Source of the DNA: Rhizobium sp. L1K21
GTDB lineage: Bacteria; Pseudomonadota; Alphaproteobacteria; Rhizobiales; Rhizobiaceae
DNA: 64,000 nucleotides
Assembly: GCF_024055895.1 (NCBI RefSeq)
Contig: NZ_JAMXLE010000001.1
Coordinates: 1,993,768-2,057,767 of the forward strand
Direction: 5' to 3'
The notes beneath the pieces are model-generated. The model did no database searches and was not told the origin of the DNA. It saw only the letters and a list, made by a program, of their open reading frames with translations. Within the stretch, counting starts at the first letter, position 1. Each line of letters starts with the position of its first letter. Below are positions 55,484 to 64,000 of this stretch, piece by piece. A program made the position numbers and the translations under genes.

Positions 55484-57798
55484 TGGCGGGGGACAACCGC
55501 ACAAGAAGGGGCACATTGCAAAAGCTTACGCTTTCCTGTGCAGCGATCGCATTGCTGGCGCAATTTGCGCCGGCTGCTCCTGCTTATGCGCAGGAGGCGA
55601 AGGATGATTCCAAGCTCTACCTGACCTCCAATACGCTGGTCTACGACCAGGACAACGACCGCATTCTGGTGAATGGCGGCGTGCAGATTTTCTATGACGG
55701 CTATAAGCTCGTTGCCGAACGCGTTGTTTACGATCAGAAAAACGGTCGCATGACGGCCAAGGGCAAGGTCGAGCTGATAGAGCCGGGCGGCAACCGCATC
55801 TATGCCGACGATCTCGACATTACCGACGATTTTTCAGCAGGCTTCCTCAACGCCCTGCGTGTTGAAACGACCGACGACACACACCTTGCCGCCGAAAGCG
55901 CACAGCGCATCAACTCCACGGTCATGGTGCTGAACAATGGCGTTTACACCGCCTGCAAGCCCTGCGCCGATAATCCCGACAAGGCACCGTTCTGGCAGGT
56001 CAAGGCCCGCAAGATCACGCAGAATGACGAGACGCATATGCTGGAGCTTGAAGGCGCGCGCTTTGAACTGCTTGGTGTGCCGCTTGCCTATGTTCCCTAC
56101 CTGCAGTTTCCCGATCACACGGTGAAGCGCAAATCGGGCATTTTGACGCCCACAGCCGTCTATTCCAATCAGTTGGGATACGGTGTCAGCGTTCCCTACT
56201 ACTACGTCTTGTCGCCGAGCTCGGATGCGACCTTCACGCCGACCTATTACAGCAATGCTGGCTTGCTAATGGACGTGGAATACAGAAAACGCTTCCGTAA
56301 CGGCAAGATGATGGTCCGCGTTGGCGGCATCCACCAGACCAAGCCGTCGATCTTTGGCGCTGGAACCAGCGATGCTGCGGTTACGAACCGTGCGCTGGTG
56401 CACACGACCGGTGAATTCAAGATCAATCCGCGCTGGGCTTTCGGCTGGGACCTGATGGCGCAGACCGACAACAATTTCGCCTATACCTACAAGTTTTCGA
56501 ATCTTGCCAATTCCACCATTGTCAATCAGATCTATCTGACCGGTTATGGCGAGCGGAACAGCTTCGACCTGCGCGGCTATTATTTCGACGTGCAGGATGG
56601 CGACAAGCAGAACAAGGCTGAAAAGCAGCAGGCTATCGTCCACCCGGTCCTCGATTACAAATACTTCGCCCCTGAACCCGTTGCAGGCGGCGAATTGAGT
56701 GCGACCGTCAACGTGACAAGCCTGACACGGGGACGCTCACATGCGAAGATCGTGCCCGGCTCTGACCGTTTCCATGGGCTGTCGGGCAATTCCACCCGGC
56801 TGACAAGTGAGCTGGAGTGGCACCGCACGGTTACCACAGACGGTGGATTGCAGTTGACACCATTGCTGGCCGCACGTGCTGATGGCCATTTCCTCAATGT
56901 CACAGATCCCAATTCGCTCGGCGGCGGGCTGAACTATGGTGGCAATTTCTACAGTGGCACAACAGCTGCCCGCACCATGGTGACGGCCGGTCTGGAAGCC
57001 AAATATCCGATCCTGATTGCAACGGCCGGCACGTCACACGTGATCGAGCCGATCGGCCAGATTTTTGTACGCCCCAATGAACAGCTTGCCGGCGGGCTGC
57101 CGAACGAAGACGCACAAAGCTTTGTGTTTGACGCCACCAACCTGTTTGAGCGCGACAAGTTTTCCGGCTTCGACCGCATCGAAGGCGGCACGCGTGCCAA
57201 TGTCGGCTTCCGTTACACCGGCTCGCTCGGAAACGGCTTCGGACTGCATGGCATCTTCGGCCAGTCCTATCACCTTGCCGGCCTGAACTCGTTTGCCACC
57301 AACGACCTTGTCAATGCAGGTGCCGAGTCAGGTCTTCAGACCCGGGTCTCCGATTTCGTCGGCTTGATTGGAGCGTCCATGCCACAAGGCTTTACGGCTT
57401 CAGCAAGCGGGCGCTTCGACAAATCAACCTTTGCGCTCAGACGTCTGGACACGCAGGCGGGCGTTTCGAACCGCTTCGGTTCGCTGAATGTCATTTACTC
57501 GCAGATTGCGCCGCGCCCGAGCTATGGCACGTCCATACAGAACCGCGAATTGAATACATCGGCTTCGGTGAACGTGGCACAAAACTGGAAGGTCTATGGC
57601 GGCCTCACCTGGGATATTGATGATGCATCGCTGCGCAACCAGTCGCTCGGTCTGAGCTATCAGGATGAGTGCACAATCTTCTCGCTCAATTTCTCACGCG
57701 GGGATGATCTATCGACAACCAACTGGGCCGTGACCGCGCGTCTCAGCTTCCGTACGATTGGCGACTTGCAGACGACCGGTGCAATCGCCGCCCAGTAA
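55483..57798 (+). CDS. lptD: LPS assembly outer-membrane protein LptD
   Basis: 771 residues; final step of LPS export to the cell surface. Starts at GTG 55483, one base into the lptG stop, with AGGAGGA before it. Signal peptide ends near AYA (about residue 36). Jellyroll domain (YLTSNTLVYDQDNDRILVNGGVQIFYDGYKL, about 46-77) then a 26-strand barrel. Mature cysteines are only ACKPCAD (about 160-166) and one near the end (YQDECTIF), fewer than in E. coli LptD, so disulfide maturation differs. Confidence 0.95.
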   Translation: MAGDNRTRRGTLQKLTLSCAAIALLAQFAPAAPAYAQEAKDDSKLYLTSNTLVYDQDNDRILVNGGVQIFYDGYKLVAERVVYDQKNGRMTAKGKVELIEPGGNRIYADDLDITDDFSAGFLNALRVETTDDTHLAAESAQRINSTVMVLNNGVYTACKPCADNPDKAPFWQVKARKITQNDETHMLELEGARFELLGVPLAYVPYLQFPDHTVKRKSGILTPTAVYSNQLGYGVSVPYYYVLSPSSDATFTPTYYSNAGLLMDVEYRKRFRNGKMMVRVGGIHQTKPSIFGAGTSDAAVTNRALVHTTGEFKINPRWAFGWDLMAQTDNNFAYTYKFSNLANSTIVNQIYLTGYGERNSFDLRGYYFDVQDGDKQNKAEKQQAIVHPVLDYKYFAPEPVAGGELSATVNVTSLTRGRSHAKIVPGSDRFHGLSGNSTRLTSELEWHRTVTTDGGLQLTPLLAARADGHFLNVTDPNSLGGGLNYGGNFYSGTTAARTMVTAGLEAKYPILIATAGTSHVIEPIGQIFVRPNEQLAGGLPNEDAQSFVFDATNLFERDKFSGFDRIEGGTRANVGFRYTGSLGNGFGLHGIFGQSYHLAGLNSFATNDLVNAGAESGLQTRVSDFVGLIGASMPQGFTASASGRFDKSTFALRRLDTQAGVSNRFGSLNVIYSQIAPRPSYGTSIQNRELNTSASVNVAQNWKVYGGLTWDIDDASLRNQSLGLSYQDECTIFSLNFSRGDDLSTTNWAVTARLSFRTIGDLQTTGAIAAQ

Positions 57799-57960
57799 GA
57801 CGTTCCCGTGAAACGACATTGTTTTGCCCAATATCTGTGTTGGACACGCTTCAAAGCTGCCGGAGGGCGCGCGATGCGGGGTGAATTGTCCTCACGGCGT
57901 CAGGTGTGTTAAAGGCAGTAGCAAATTGACGGTCCCGGCCGTTTCTGGAAGGAATTTGTA

Positions 57961-58905
57961 ATGTTCAGTTTCGCAAAGCCTGCTCGTTATCTCGCTTTGG
58001 GTGTCGCGCTGGCAATATCCATGCCTGCGGCCAGCGTTTTTACGCGACCGGCCTATGCTGCCAGCGTTGCCGCCGTTGTCAATGGAAGTGCCATCACCAC
58101 GGGCGATGTTGCAAAACGCGCTGCACTCCTGCGCCTGCAGCGGACCAAAGGCAATGTCAACAAGATCGCGCTCGATCAGTTGATCGACGACGTTCTCAAG
58201 CGCGGCGAAATTCTGCGGCTCGGCGTGTCGGTCAGTACTGATGACGTGGAAATGGCCTTTCAACGCTTTGCGGCCGGCAACAATCTTCCGCCACAGAAGA
58301 TGGCCCAGATTCTTGATCAGGCTGGCGTCACGGCCGCCCATTTCAAATCCTACATGGCCGTACAGATGAGCTGGCCGCGCGCGGTTGCTGCGCGCTATGG
58401 CGCTGGCGGCACCAAGGCCACGCAGGAGCTGGTCGAGCGCATGACACAGCGCGGCGAAAAGCCGAAGACGAACGAATATGTTCTGCAGCAGGTCATCTTT
58501 GTTGTTCCGCAAAGCAAGCGTGGCTCCCTTCTCGGCAAACGCAAGAGCGAAGCCGAAGCTGCGCGCAAGAAATATCCCGGCTGCGATCAGGGTAAGGTCT
58601 TTGCCGCAACCATGCACGACGTGTCCATCCGCAATCTGGGTCGTATCCTGGAGCCGCAACTGCCGGAAAACTGGAGCAAGTCGGTCATAAACACCAAGCA
58701 GGGCGGAACGACACCACCGCAGGTGACGGAAAAGGGTGTGGAATTTCTGGCCGTCTGCAGCTTGCGCGTCGTATCAGACGATCAGGCCGCCGAGGCCGTC
58801 TTCCAGGCTGAAGACCTGAAAAATTCGGCCAATGCCGAAGAAGATCCCAATAGCGTGGCCTATCTGAAGGAACTGCGCGCCAAAGCTCAGATCATCAAGA
58901 AGTAG
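57961..58905 (+). CDS. surA: SurA-type periplasmic chaperone (PPIase domain degenerate)
   Basis: 314 residues. Signal peptide 1-33 (cleavage after AYA). SurA N-terminal domain (VNGSAITTGDVAKRAALLRLQ, LDQLIDDVLKRGEILRLGV) is clear; the parvulin region (about 165-270) keeps the fold pattern but shows few conserved catalytic residues. Assists outer-membrane protein folding, such as LptD. Lies 162 bases downstream of lptD, then pdxA follows after 3 bases. Confidence 0.85.
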   Translation: MFSFAKPARYLALGVALAISMPAASVFTRPAYAASVAAVVNGSAITTGDVAKRAALLRLQRTKGNVNKIALDQLIDDVLKRGEILRLGVSVSTDDVEMAFQRFAAGNNLPPQKMAQILDQAGVTAAHFKSYMAVQMSWPRAVAARYGAGGTKATQELVERMTQRGEKPKTNEYVLQQVIFVVPQSKRGSLLGKRKSEAEAARKKYPGCDQGKVFAATMHDVSIRNLGRILEPQLPENWSKSVINTKQGGTTPPQVTEKGVEFLAVCSLRVVSDDQAAEAVFQAEDLKNSANAEEDPNSVAYLKELRAKAQIIKK

Positions 58906-58908
58906 ACG

Positions 58909-59940
58909 ATGGCAACAGAGCATATTCCCTTGCCCTTGGCTGTCAGCCAGGGCGATCCTGCCGGTGTCGGTCCGGACATCCTGATAGGTGCCTGGCAGGC
59001 TCGGAATGTGCATCACCTGAAGCCGTTCATCGCGCTTGCAAATCCCACGGTTCTCCGCGAACGGGCCAAGCTCCTGGGCGTGGACCTGGCGCTGAAAGAG
59101 TGTTCTTACGAGGACGCCGCCAGCGTGTTCGACACCGCCCTTCCGGTTTTGCCGCTGGCGTTGAAAGAACCCGTCATTGCGGGTAGACCGCAATCTGGTT
59201 CAGCACAGACGACCATCGATGCCATTCGCCTTTCCGTTGAGGCCGTGCAGACAAACAAAGCGGCGGCGGTGGTCACCTGCCCCATTGCAAAATCGGTGCT
59301 CTATGAGGCCGGTTTCCAGTTTCCCGGGCATACCGAATATCTTGCAGCCCTTTGCGCGGATGCAAACGGCAATGCCCCCCTTCCAGTCATGATGATTGCC
59401 GGGCCGGAACTCAAGACGGTCCCCGTCACCATCCACATTCCGCTATCGGCTGTGCCGGGCGCTTTGAACAGCGCACTCATTGAGAAAACCTGCCGCATCA
59501 TCGACCGGGATCTGAAGGCGCGCTTTGGCATTTCGAAACCGCGCCTTGCGATCTCCGGCTTGAATCCGCATGCGGGAGAAAGTGGCGCACTTGGCGGTGA
59601 AGACGACGCGATCATCCGCCCGGCTATCGAGACGCTGGTGGGCGAAGGCATAGATGCCTTTGGTCCGCTGCCTGGCGACACCATGTTCCACAAGGCCGCC
59701 CGCGACGGATATGATGTTGCGGTCTGCATGTATCACGATCAGGCGCTCATTCCGGCCAAGGCACTGGGCTTTGACGATGCGGTCAATGTCACGCTCGGCC
59801 TGCCGATCATCCGCACCTCGCCAGACCACGGCACGGCCTTTTCCATTGCCGGCACCGGGAAGGCACGGCCCGACAGCATGATCGCCGCGTTGAAGATGGC
59901 CGCCGAGATGGCGCATCATTCAGGAACCGTCCCGGTATGA
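58909..59940 (+). CDS. pdxA: 4-hydroxythreonine-4-phosphate dehydrogenase
   Basis: NAD-dependent step of pyridoxal phosphate synthesis. 343 residues. [15 protein letters not shown] (14-28), [25 protein letters not shown] (about 122-146), SGLNPHAGE (about 210-218), [18 protein letters not shown] and [25 protein letters not shown] are all PdxA signatures, including the metal histidines. rsmA overlaps by four bases (ATGA), as in E. coli. Confidence 0.97.
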   Translation: MATEHIPLPLAVSQGDPAGVGPDILIGAWQARNVHHLKPFIALANPTVLRERAKLLGVDLALKECSYEDAASVFDTALPVLPLALKEPVIAGRPQSGSAQTTIDAIRLSVEAVQTNKAAAVVTCPIAKSVLYEAGFQFPGHTEYLAALCADANGNAPLPVMMIAGPELKTVPVTIHIPLSAVPGALNSALIEKTCRIIDRDLKARFGISKPRLAISGLNPHAGESGALGGEDDAIIRPAIETLVGEGIDAFGPLPGDTMFHKAARDGYDVAVCMYHDQALIPAKALGFDDAVNVTLGLPIIRTSPDHGTAFSIAGTGKARPDSMIAALKMAAEMAHHSGTVPV

Positions 59941-60764
59941 GCGCAATCGACGGTTTGCCGCGGCTGGCGGATGTGATTTCCAAACATGGACTGGATGCCA
60001 AGAAGTCGCTCGGGCAGAACTTTCTGCTCGACCTGAACCTGACCCAGAAGATTGCCCGCACGGCTGGCCCCCTCAACGACATGACGGTGTTCGAGGTCGG
60101 TCCCGGTCCCGGCGGCCTCACCCGCGCCATTCTTTCGCTCGGCGCAAAAAAGCTGATCGCCGTTGAACGCGACAGCCGCTGCCTTCCTGCCATGGAAGAG
60201 GTTTCAGGCCATTATCCGGGCCGTCTCGAGGTGATCGAAGGTGATGCGCTGAAGATAGACTTCGCTTCCCTTGCCGGCGACGGTCCCTGCTGCATCATCG
60301 CCAACCTGCCCTATAATGTCGGCACGCAACTGCTCATCAACTGGCTTCTCTTGAAAGATTGGCCGCCTTTTTGGCAATCACTCACGCTGATGTTCCAGCG
60401 CGAGGTGGGCCAGCGTATCGTGGCAAAGCCGGGCGACAATCACTACGGTCGTCTGGGCGTTCTTTGCGGATGGCGAACAGAGGCCCATATGGCCTTTGAC
60501 GTGCCCCCACAGGCGTTTACGCCACCGCCCAAGGTCACCTCGACGGTGGTTCATCTCACTCCGCGCGAGAACCCCATCCCTTGCGATGTGAAAAAGCTTG
60601 AACGCGTGACGGAAGCTGCCTTTGGACAGCGCCGCAAGATGCTCAGGCAGAGCCTCAAGTCGCTTGGCGGCGAGGCTCTCTTGAACAAGGCGGATATCGA
60701 TCCGCAGCGGCGGGCAGAAACGCTCTCGGTTGAAGAGTTCTGCCGCCTTGCCAATCTGATCTGA
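59937..60764 (+). CDS. rsmA: 16S rRNA A1518/A1519 dimethyltransferase KsgA
   Basis: SAM-dependent dimethylation of two adenines near the 3' end of 16S rRNA. 275 residues. [13 protein letters not shown] (22-34), SAM motif [14 protein letters not shown] (about 49-62), [11 protein letters not shown] and catalytic NLPYNVGT (about 123-130). Last gene of the lpt-surA-pdxA-rsmA run. Its stop codon abuts the gmk stop directly. Confidence 0.97.
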   Translation: MSAIDGLPRLADVISKHGLDAKKSLGQNFLLDLNLTQKIARTAGPLNDMTVFEVGPGPGGLTRAILSLGAKKLIAVERDSRCLPAMEEVSGHYPGRLEVIEGDALKIDFASLAGDGPCCIIANLPYNVGTQLLINWLLLKDWPPFWQSLTLMFQREVGQRIVAKPGDNHYGRLGVLCGWRTEAHMAFDVPPQAFTPPPKVTSTVVHLTPRENPIPCDVKKLERVTEAAFGQRRKMLRQSLKSLGGEALLNKADIDPQRRAETLSVEEFCRLANLI

Positions 60765-61415
60765 TTATTCCGATAGCAGTTCGGTCACGAAATTGAAGAG
60801 ACCGGGGCGACGGTCGCGACGCAGGCGCTCGGCTTCAACGATCGAGCGAACGGCGCCGAAGGCCCGTTCCAGATCATCATTCACCACCACATAGTCATAT
60901 TCGTGCCAGTGTTCGATCTCGGCCTTGGCATTGGCAAGCCGCGTTGCGATCACCTCTTCGCTGTCTTCGGCACGGCGATGAAGGCGCGAGCGGAGTTCGG
61001 CCATGGAGGGCGGCAGAATGAAAATGGACACGACATCACCGCGCATCTTGTCCTGCAGCTGCAGCGCGCCCTGCCAGTCGATGTCGAACAACATGTCGCG
61101 GCCGTCCTTCATGGCCTTCTCAACGTCTTCGCGTGGCGTGCCATAGAAGTTGGAATGCACCTCAGCCCATTCCAGAAGCGCATCGTCGTCTCTGAGACGT
61201 TCAAATTCTCTTTCACTCAAGAAGTGATAGTGAATGCCGTCGATTTCGCTGCCGCGTTTCTTGCGCGTGGTCACGCTCACCGAAAGCGAGAGGTTCCGGT
61301 CGCTATCAAGCAGGTTTCGCGAGATCGTCGACTTCCCGGCCCCGGATGGTGATGAAATCACCACCATCAATCCTCTTCGCTCAATGGCCAAAGCCTCTTC
61401 TTTTTGATCCGCCAT
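60765..61415 (-). CDS. gmk: Guanylate kinase
   Basis: GMP to GDP. 216 residues. P-loop [10 protein letters not shown] (21-30), GMP-binding [25 protein letters not shown] (about 47-71) and LFDIDWQGA are complete. Directly follows yicC (6-base gap); convergent with rsmA, with no intergenic space at all. Confidence 0.97.
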   Translation of the reverse strand: MADQKEEALAIERRGLMVVISSPSGAGKSTISRNLLDSDRNLSLSVSVTTRKKRGSEIDGIHYHFLSEREFERLRDDDALLEWAEVHSNFYGTPREDVEKAMKDGRDMLFDIDWQGALQLQDKMRGDVVSIFILPPSMAELRSRLHRRAEDSEEVIATRLANAKAEIEHWHEYDYVVVNDDLERAFGAVRSIVEAERLRRDRRPGLFNFVTELLSE

Positions 61416-61421
61416 CGTCCC

Positions 61422-62309
61422 CTACTCCAAATTCTGAACCTGTTCGCGGAACTGGTCGATAATGACTTTCAGTTCCAGCCCCGCCTCGGTCACGGCAATT
61501 GCGTTCGACTTGGAGCAGATTGTATTGGTTTCCCGGTTAAATTCCTGTGCAAGAAAATCGAGCTTTCTGCCGACCGGACCACCTTTACCAAGAAGGTCGC
61601 GGGCCGCAGCCACATGCGCCTTCAGCCGGTCAATTTCTTCGCGCAAATCGGATTTGGCCGCCAGAAGGGCTGCTTCCGCATAGAGCCGGTCGCGGTCCAG
61701 ATTTGCGGTGTCGGTGAGAAGTGCTTCCACCTGGCGCTGAAGGCGTTGGGCAATGTCTGCAGCGCTTCGCGACGGATCGTTTTCCACTTTCAGCGCCAGC
61801 GCTTCGATGCTTGAAACCTGACCCAGCAAGACTTCGCGCAATGCAGCGCCTTCCTTTTCGCGCATCTCCCGCATGGCGGTGATCGCGGCAGACAAGCCGT
61901 CCAGAAAATCGCTGTTGCGGCTCTCCATCTGGCTTTCGGCTTCATCCGGTTCTTTCAAGTCAACCACGCCGCGCATCATCAGGAGCGTGTCGAACTTGAG
62001 CGGAGCCGGATCGATCCTGTCGCCGAGCTTCGTCTTCAACGCCAGAATGGCGGCCAGCGCGTCCTCGTTGACGATCGCCTCGACCTTCTCCTCCAGTGCG
62101 GAAACGGTCAATCCAACCTGCATGTTGCCGCGGGTAAATTGCGCTGAAATGCGCTTGCGGCATTCCGTTTCCAGCCCCTCCAGACCGGGCGGCAAGCGCA
62201 GGCGGACATCCAGCCCCTTGCCGTTGACCGAGCGTAGTTCCCAGGCCCAGCGATAGCGACCGCTGGTTCCTTCCGTGCGGGCAAAGCCGGTCATCGATTG
62301 CAATGTCAT
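61422..62309 (-). CDS. YicC-family endoribonuclease
   Basis: 295 residues. N-terminal SMTGFARTEG and RSVNGKGLDVRLRLP (about 28-42), C-terminal DUF1732 block GPVGRKLDFLAQEFNRETNTICSKS (about 247-271). Members cleave RNA; E. coli YicC affects sRNA RyhB. Start is either ATG 62309 (used) or ATG 62315 two codons upstream; the family normally begins MTLQSMTGFAR. A strong terminator separates it from mltG, so yicC-gmk probably has its own promoter. Confidence 0.9.
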   Translation of the reverse strand: MTLQSMTGFARTEGTSGRYRWAWELRSVNGKGLDVRLRLPPGLEGLETECRKRISAQFTRGNMQVGLTVSALEEKVEAIVNEDALAAILALKTKLGDRIDPAPLKFDTLLMMRGVVDLKEPDEAESQMESRNSDFLDGLSAAITAMREMREKEGAALREVLLGQVSSIEALALKVENDPSRSAADIAQRLQRQVEALLTDTANLDRDRLYAEAALLAAKSDLREEIDRLKAHVAAARDLLGKGGPVGRKLDFLAQEFNRETNTICSKSNAIAVTEAGLELKVIIDQFREQVQNLE

Positions 62310-62348
62310 TCTCATCCCCCGGCACGAGCGTCTTACCGCCCGTGCTTT

Positions 62349-62399
62349 GAAAAAATAACGGACGGCCAGCGCCTTGTGGAATGGGCGCTCCCGTCCGTA
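62349..62399 (-). terminator. Strong rho-independent terminator between mltG and yicC
   Basis: Leftward ACGGACGG-g-AGCGCC...GGCGCT-gg-CCGTCCGT stem (14 pairs with a small bulge), followed by TTATTTTTTC. It lies about 90 bases beyond the mltG stop. Confidence 0.85.
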
Positions 62400-62490
62400 T
62401 CATTTTGAGCCTTTGAACCGGCTCCCGCCCGGTGGGCAACATAGACCGATTCCAATTGGCAGCGCTACATCGCGCAACCAAGAGCGGGTC

Positions 62491-63660
62491 TTATTGCCCC
62501 TCTTGCGTCTCGCCGGCGGCCTCCTGTTCGGCCCTGATCTTGCGCCAGCGCTTAACATTGGCATTGTGATCGTCAAGGTTATCGGAAAAGACGTGTCCGC
62601 CTGTGCCGTCAGCCACGAAATAGAGATCGTTGGTATGCGACGGGTTTGCCACGGCCTCCAAAGACGCGCGTCCTGGATTGGCGATCGGCGTTGGCGGCAG
62701 ACCGTTGATCACATAGGTGTTGTAGGGCGTTTCCTTTTTCAGATCAGACTGGTAGATCGGCCGGTCTGCGGGTTTGCCGTCGCCACCGAACAGACCATAG
62801 ATGATCGTTGGATCCGACTGCAGACGCATGCCCTTGTTCAGCCGGTTGAGGAAGACGGCGGCAACGCGCGAACGCTCATCGGCCTTGCCGGTTTCCTTTT
62901 CGACGATGGAGGCGAGCGTGACGAACTCTTCCTTCGTTTGGATCGGCAGGCCCTCTTCGCGCTTCGACCAAATGTCGTCAACAAGGTCGCTTTGCGCCCG
63001 CGACATCTGCGCGACGATTTCCGCGCGCGTCGTTCCACGCGTGAACTTGTAGGTTTCCGGCCTCAGGCTGCCTTCCGGCGGCAATTCTGATGGCAGGCTT
63101 CCGTCCAGCATATCATCCGCGGCCAGACGTTCAAAAATCTGCTTGGTGGTCAGACCTTCGGGGATGGTGACCGAATAGAGAATGGACTTGCCTGAGGCAA
63201 TCACGTCGGCCACTTCACGCATGCTGGCATGCGCCTTGATCTCGTATTCACCGGCCTTCAGCGTGCGGCCTTTGAGATAGACACGCGAGACATATTGGAA
63301 AATGCGCGAATCCGAAACGATATTGTTGCGCTCCAGAGCGTTGGCTATATCGCCGACGGATGCGCCCGGCCGGACCAGGAAGTTCTTGTTGACCTCTGCC
63401 GGGCCCGGCTCGGAATATTCCGACAGCGCGTAATAGGCCACGCCGCCGATCGCGATCGTGATGAAAACGATCGTCGTCATCACGAAGTTCAGAAAAATGA
63501 CCACCTGGCTGCGCGATTTCTTCGAGCGAACAGCGCTTTGCGGCTGCTGCACGCGTTCGGGTCTCAGCGCCTCCTTGGCGGAAACCGGGATAATCGGACG
63601 GGACGAACCGCTCTCTTTGGCCGATTTTTCGTTGTTCTTATTGTCGTCGGTCTCGTTCAA
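62491..63660 (-). CDS. mltG: Endolytic murein transglycosylase MltG
   Basis: Cuts nascent peptidoglycan strands. 389 residues. Cytoplasmic basic N-terminus (about 1-52), one membrane helix (about 53-78), LysM-like domain and YceG catalytic domain with ASIVEKETG (catalytic Glu, about 257-265) and SDPTIIYGL. The only usable start is TTG at 63660: an in-frame stop lies a few codons upstream, GAGGAAAAA precedes it, and the next Met is residue 61 in the membrane helix. Confidence 0.93.
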   Translation of the reverse strand: MNETDDNKNNEKSAKESGSSRPIIPVSAKEALRPERVQQPQSAVRSKKSRSQVVIFLNFVMTTIVFITIAIGGVAYYALSEYSEPGPAEVNKNFLVRPGASVGDIANALERNNIVSDSRIFQYVSRVYLKGRTLKAGEYEIKAHASMREVADVIASGKSILYSVTIPEGLTTKQIFERLAADDMLDGSLPSELPPEGSLRPETYKFTRGTTRAEIVAQMSRAQSDLVDDIWSKREEGLPIQTKEEFVTLASIVEKETGKADERSRVAAVFLNRLNKGMRLQSDPTIIYGLFGGDGKPADRPIYQSDLKKETPYNTYVINGLPPTPIANPGRASLEAVANPSHTNDLYFVADGTGGHVFSDNLDDHNANVKRWRKIRAEQEAAGETQEGQ

Positions 63661-63762
63661 CGTTTTTCCTCAAACCTTCAGATTTGGCGCAGGCTTTTGA
63701 AAATGCCGCACCAATTCGTGTTCTCGGCCTATAACGGCCACGAGTCATTCTTTATGCGCCAA

Positions 63763-63805
63763 TACGGCGAAAGCGGGACCGGCACTTCAAGCCATATTCG
63801 CCGTA
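63763..63805. repeat. 9-bp inverted repeat between fabF and mltG
   Basis: TACGGCGAA at 63763-63771 and TTCGCCGTA at 63797-63805, perfect arms with a 25-base centre, followed by a smaller hairpin CACGGT-caatca-ACCGTG at 63806-63823. No T run. Might be a transcript processing or attenuation structure; function unknown. Confidence 0.4.
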
Positions 63806-63827
63806 CACGGTCAATCAACCGTGACGA

Positions 63828-64000
63828 TCAATCCGCGCTATAACGTTTCAATACGAGTGAGGCGTTTGTACCACCAAACCCGAACGAGTTGGACAGCGCC
63901 ACATTGATCTCCCGCTTGCGTGCCTTGTGCGGCACGAGATCGATTGCGGTTTCAACATCTGGGTTGTCCAGGTTCAGCGTCGGTGGCGCCACGTTGTCAT
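63828..64000 (-). CDS. fabF: 3-oxoacyl-ACP synthase II, C-terminal end (cut by window edge)
   Basis: Only the last 57 residues are inside the window: DNVAPPTLNLDNPDVE and the closing NSFGFGGTNASLVLKRY, the FabF C-terminal signature (catalytic His region lies upstream, outside). Elongates acyl-ACP in fatty acid synthesis. Position next to mltG, yicC, gmk matches the conserved alphaproteobacterial order. Confidence 0.92.
   Translation of the reverse strand, partial: DNVAPPTLNLDNPDVETAIDLVPHKARKREINVALSNSFGFGGTNASLVLKRYSAD

Overview
This window looks like core chromosome of an alphaproteobacterium in the Hyphomicrobiales (Rhizobiales), most likely a member of the Brucellaceae (Brucella/Ochrobactrum and relatives). 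Indicators are an Omp25/Omp31-family outer-membrane protein, an HdaA-type DnaA paralogue beside ppk/ppx, the order fabF-mltG-yicC-gmk, the lptF-lptG-lptD-surA-pdxA-rsmA operon, a non-Cys-ligand molybdopterin oxidoreductase and an Omp25-like leader with CtrA-type motifs. Coding density is high, codon use is GC-rich throughout, and I see no tRNA, rRNA, insertion sequence, prophage or CRISPR array. Assignment to a genus is inference from gene content only.

Layout. 1-6.4 kb: parC (cut at its C-terminal end by the window edge), a secreted hypothetical, a VOC protein, a SulP anion transporter with a structured leader, and a second exported hypothetical. 6.6-13.5 kb: a transmembrane chemoreceptor, aspS, a Tat-exported multicopper oxidase and rnd. 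13.5-20.6 kb (minus strand): a cysteine-cluster protein, ppx, ppk, hdaA, an AI-2E/PerM-family protein and a CDP-alcohol phosphatidyltransferase; polyphosphate metabolism sits beside the replication-initiation inhibitor. 20.8-22.5 kb: purM-purN. 22.5-31.4 kb is the most accessory-like part: an omptin-family outer-membrane protease, NUDIX hydrolase coupled to a molybdopterin oxidoreductase, rlmJ, an orphan FkbM methyltransferase, an FG-GAP protein, a small secreted cysteine protein coupled to RNase T2, a GST, and Omp25-like porin. 31.7-36.6 kb: a tightly packed plus-strand run SDR-uvrC, pgsA-moaD-moaE-ung. 36.6-43.2 kb: a soluble globin-coupled chemoreceptor, ndk, a LigE-like GST, DinB, ZinT with a Zur-type operator, and a 600-residue acyl-CoA dehydrogenase with a palindromic operator. 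43.4-50.1 kb: HWE/HisKA_2 histidine kinase, MFS transporter, ABC-F ATPase, polysaccharide-deacetylase lipoprotein, two TadE-type pseudopilin-like genes. 50.2-64 kb: holC-pepA, PAP2 phosphatase, the LPS-export operon lptFG-lptD-surA-pdxA-rsmA, then gmk-yicC, mltG and the C-terminal end of fabF on the minus strand.

The most interesting observations are (i) an omptin with the full catalytic Asp/Asp/Asp-His set but without the lipid-A-binding triad known from OmpT; (ii) a cytoplasmic globin-type chemoreceptor whose proximal heme histidine is replaced by Gln; (iii) a small disulfide-type secreted protein translationally coupled to a periplasmic RNase T2; (iv) several clear regulatory sites: a Zur-like palindrome before zinT, a TetR-type palindrome before the acyl-CoA dehydrogenase, CtrA-like boxes before both chemoreceptors, and a structured leader before sulP. 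No multi-gene defence, conjugation or secondary-metabolite system is present.
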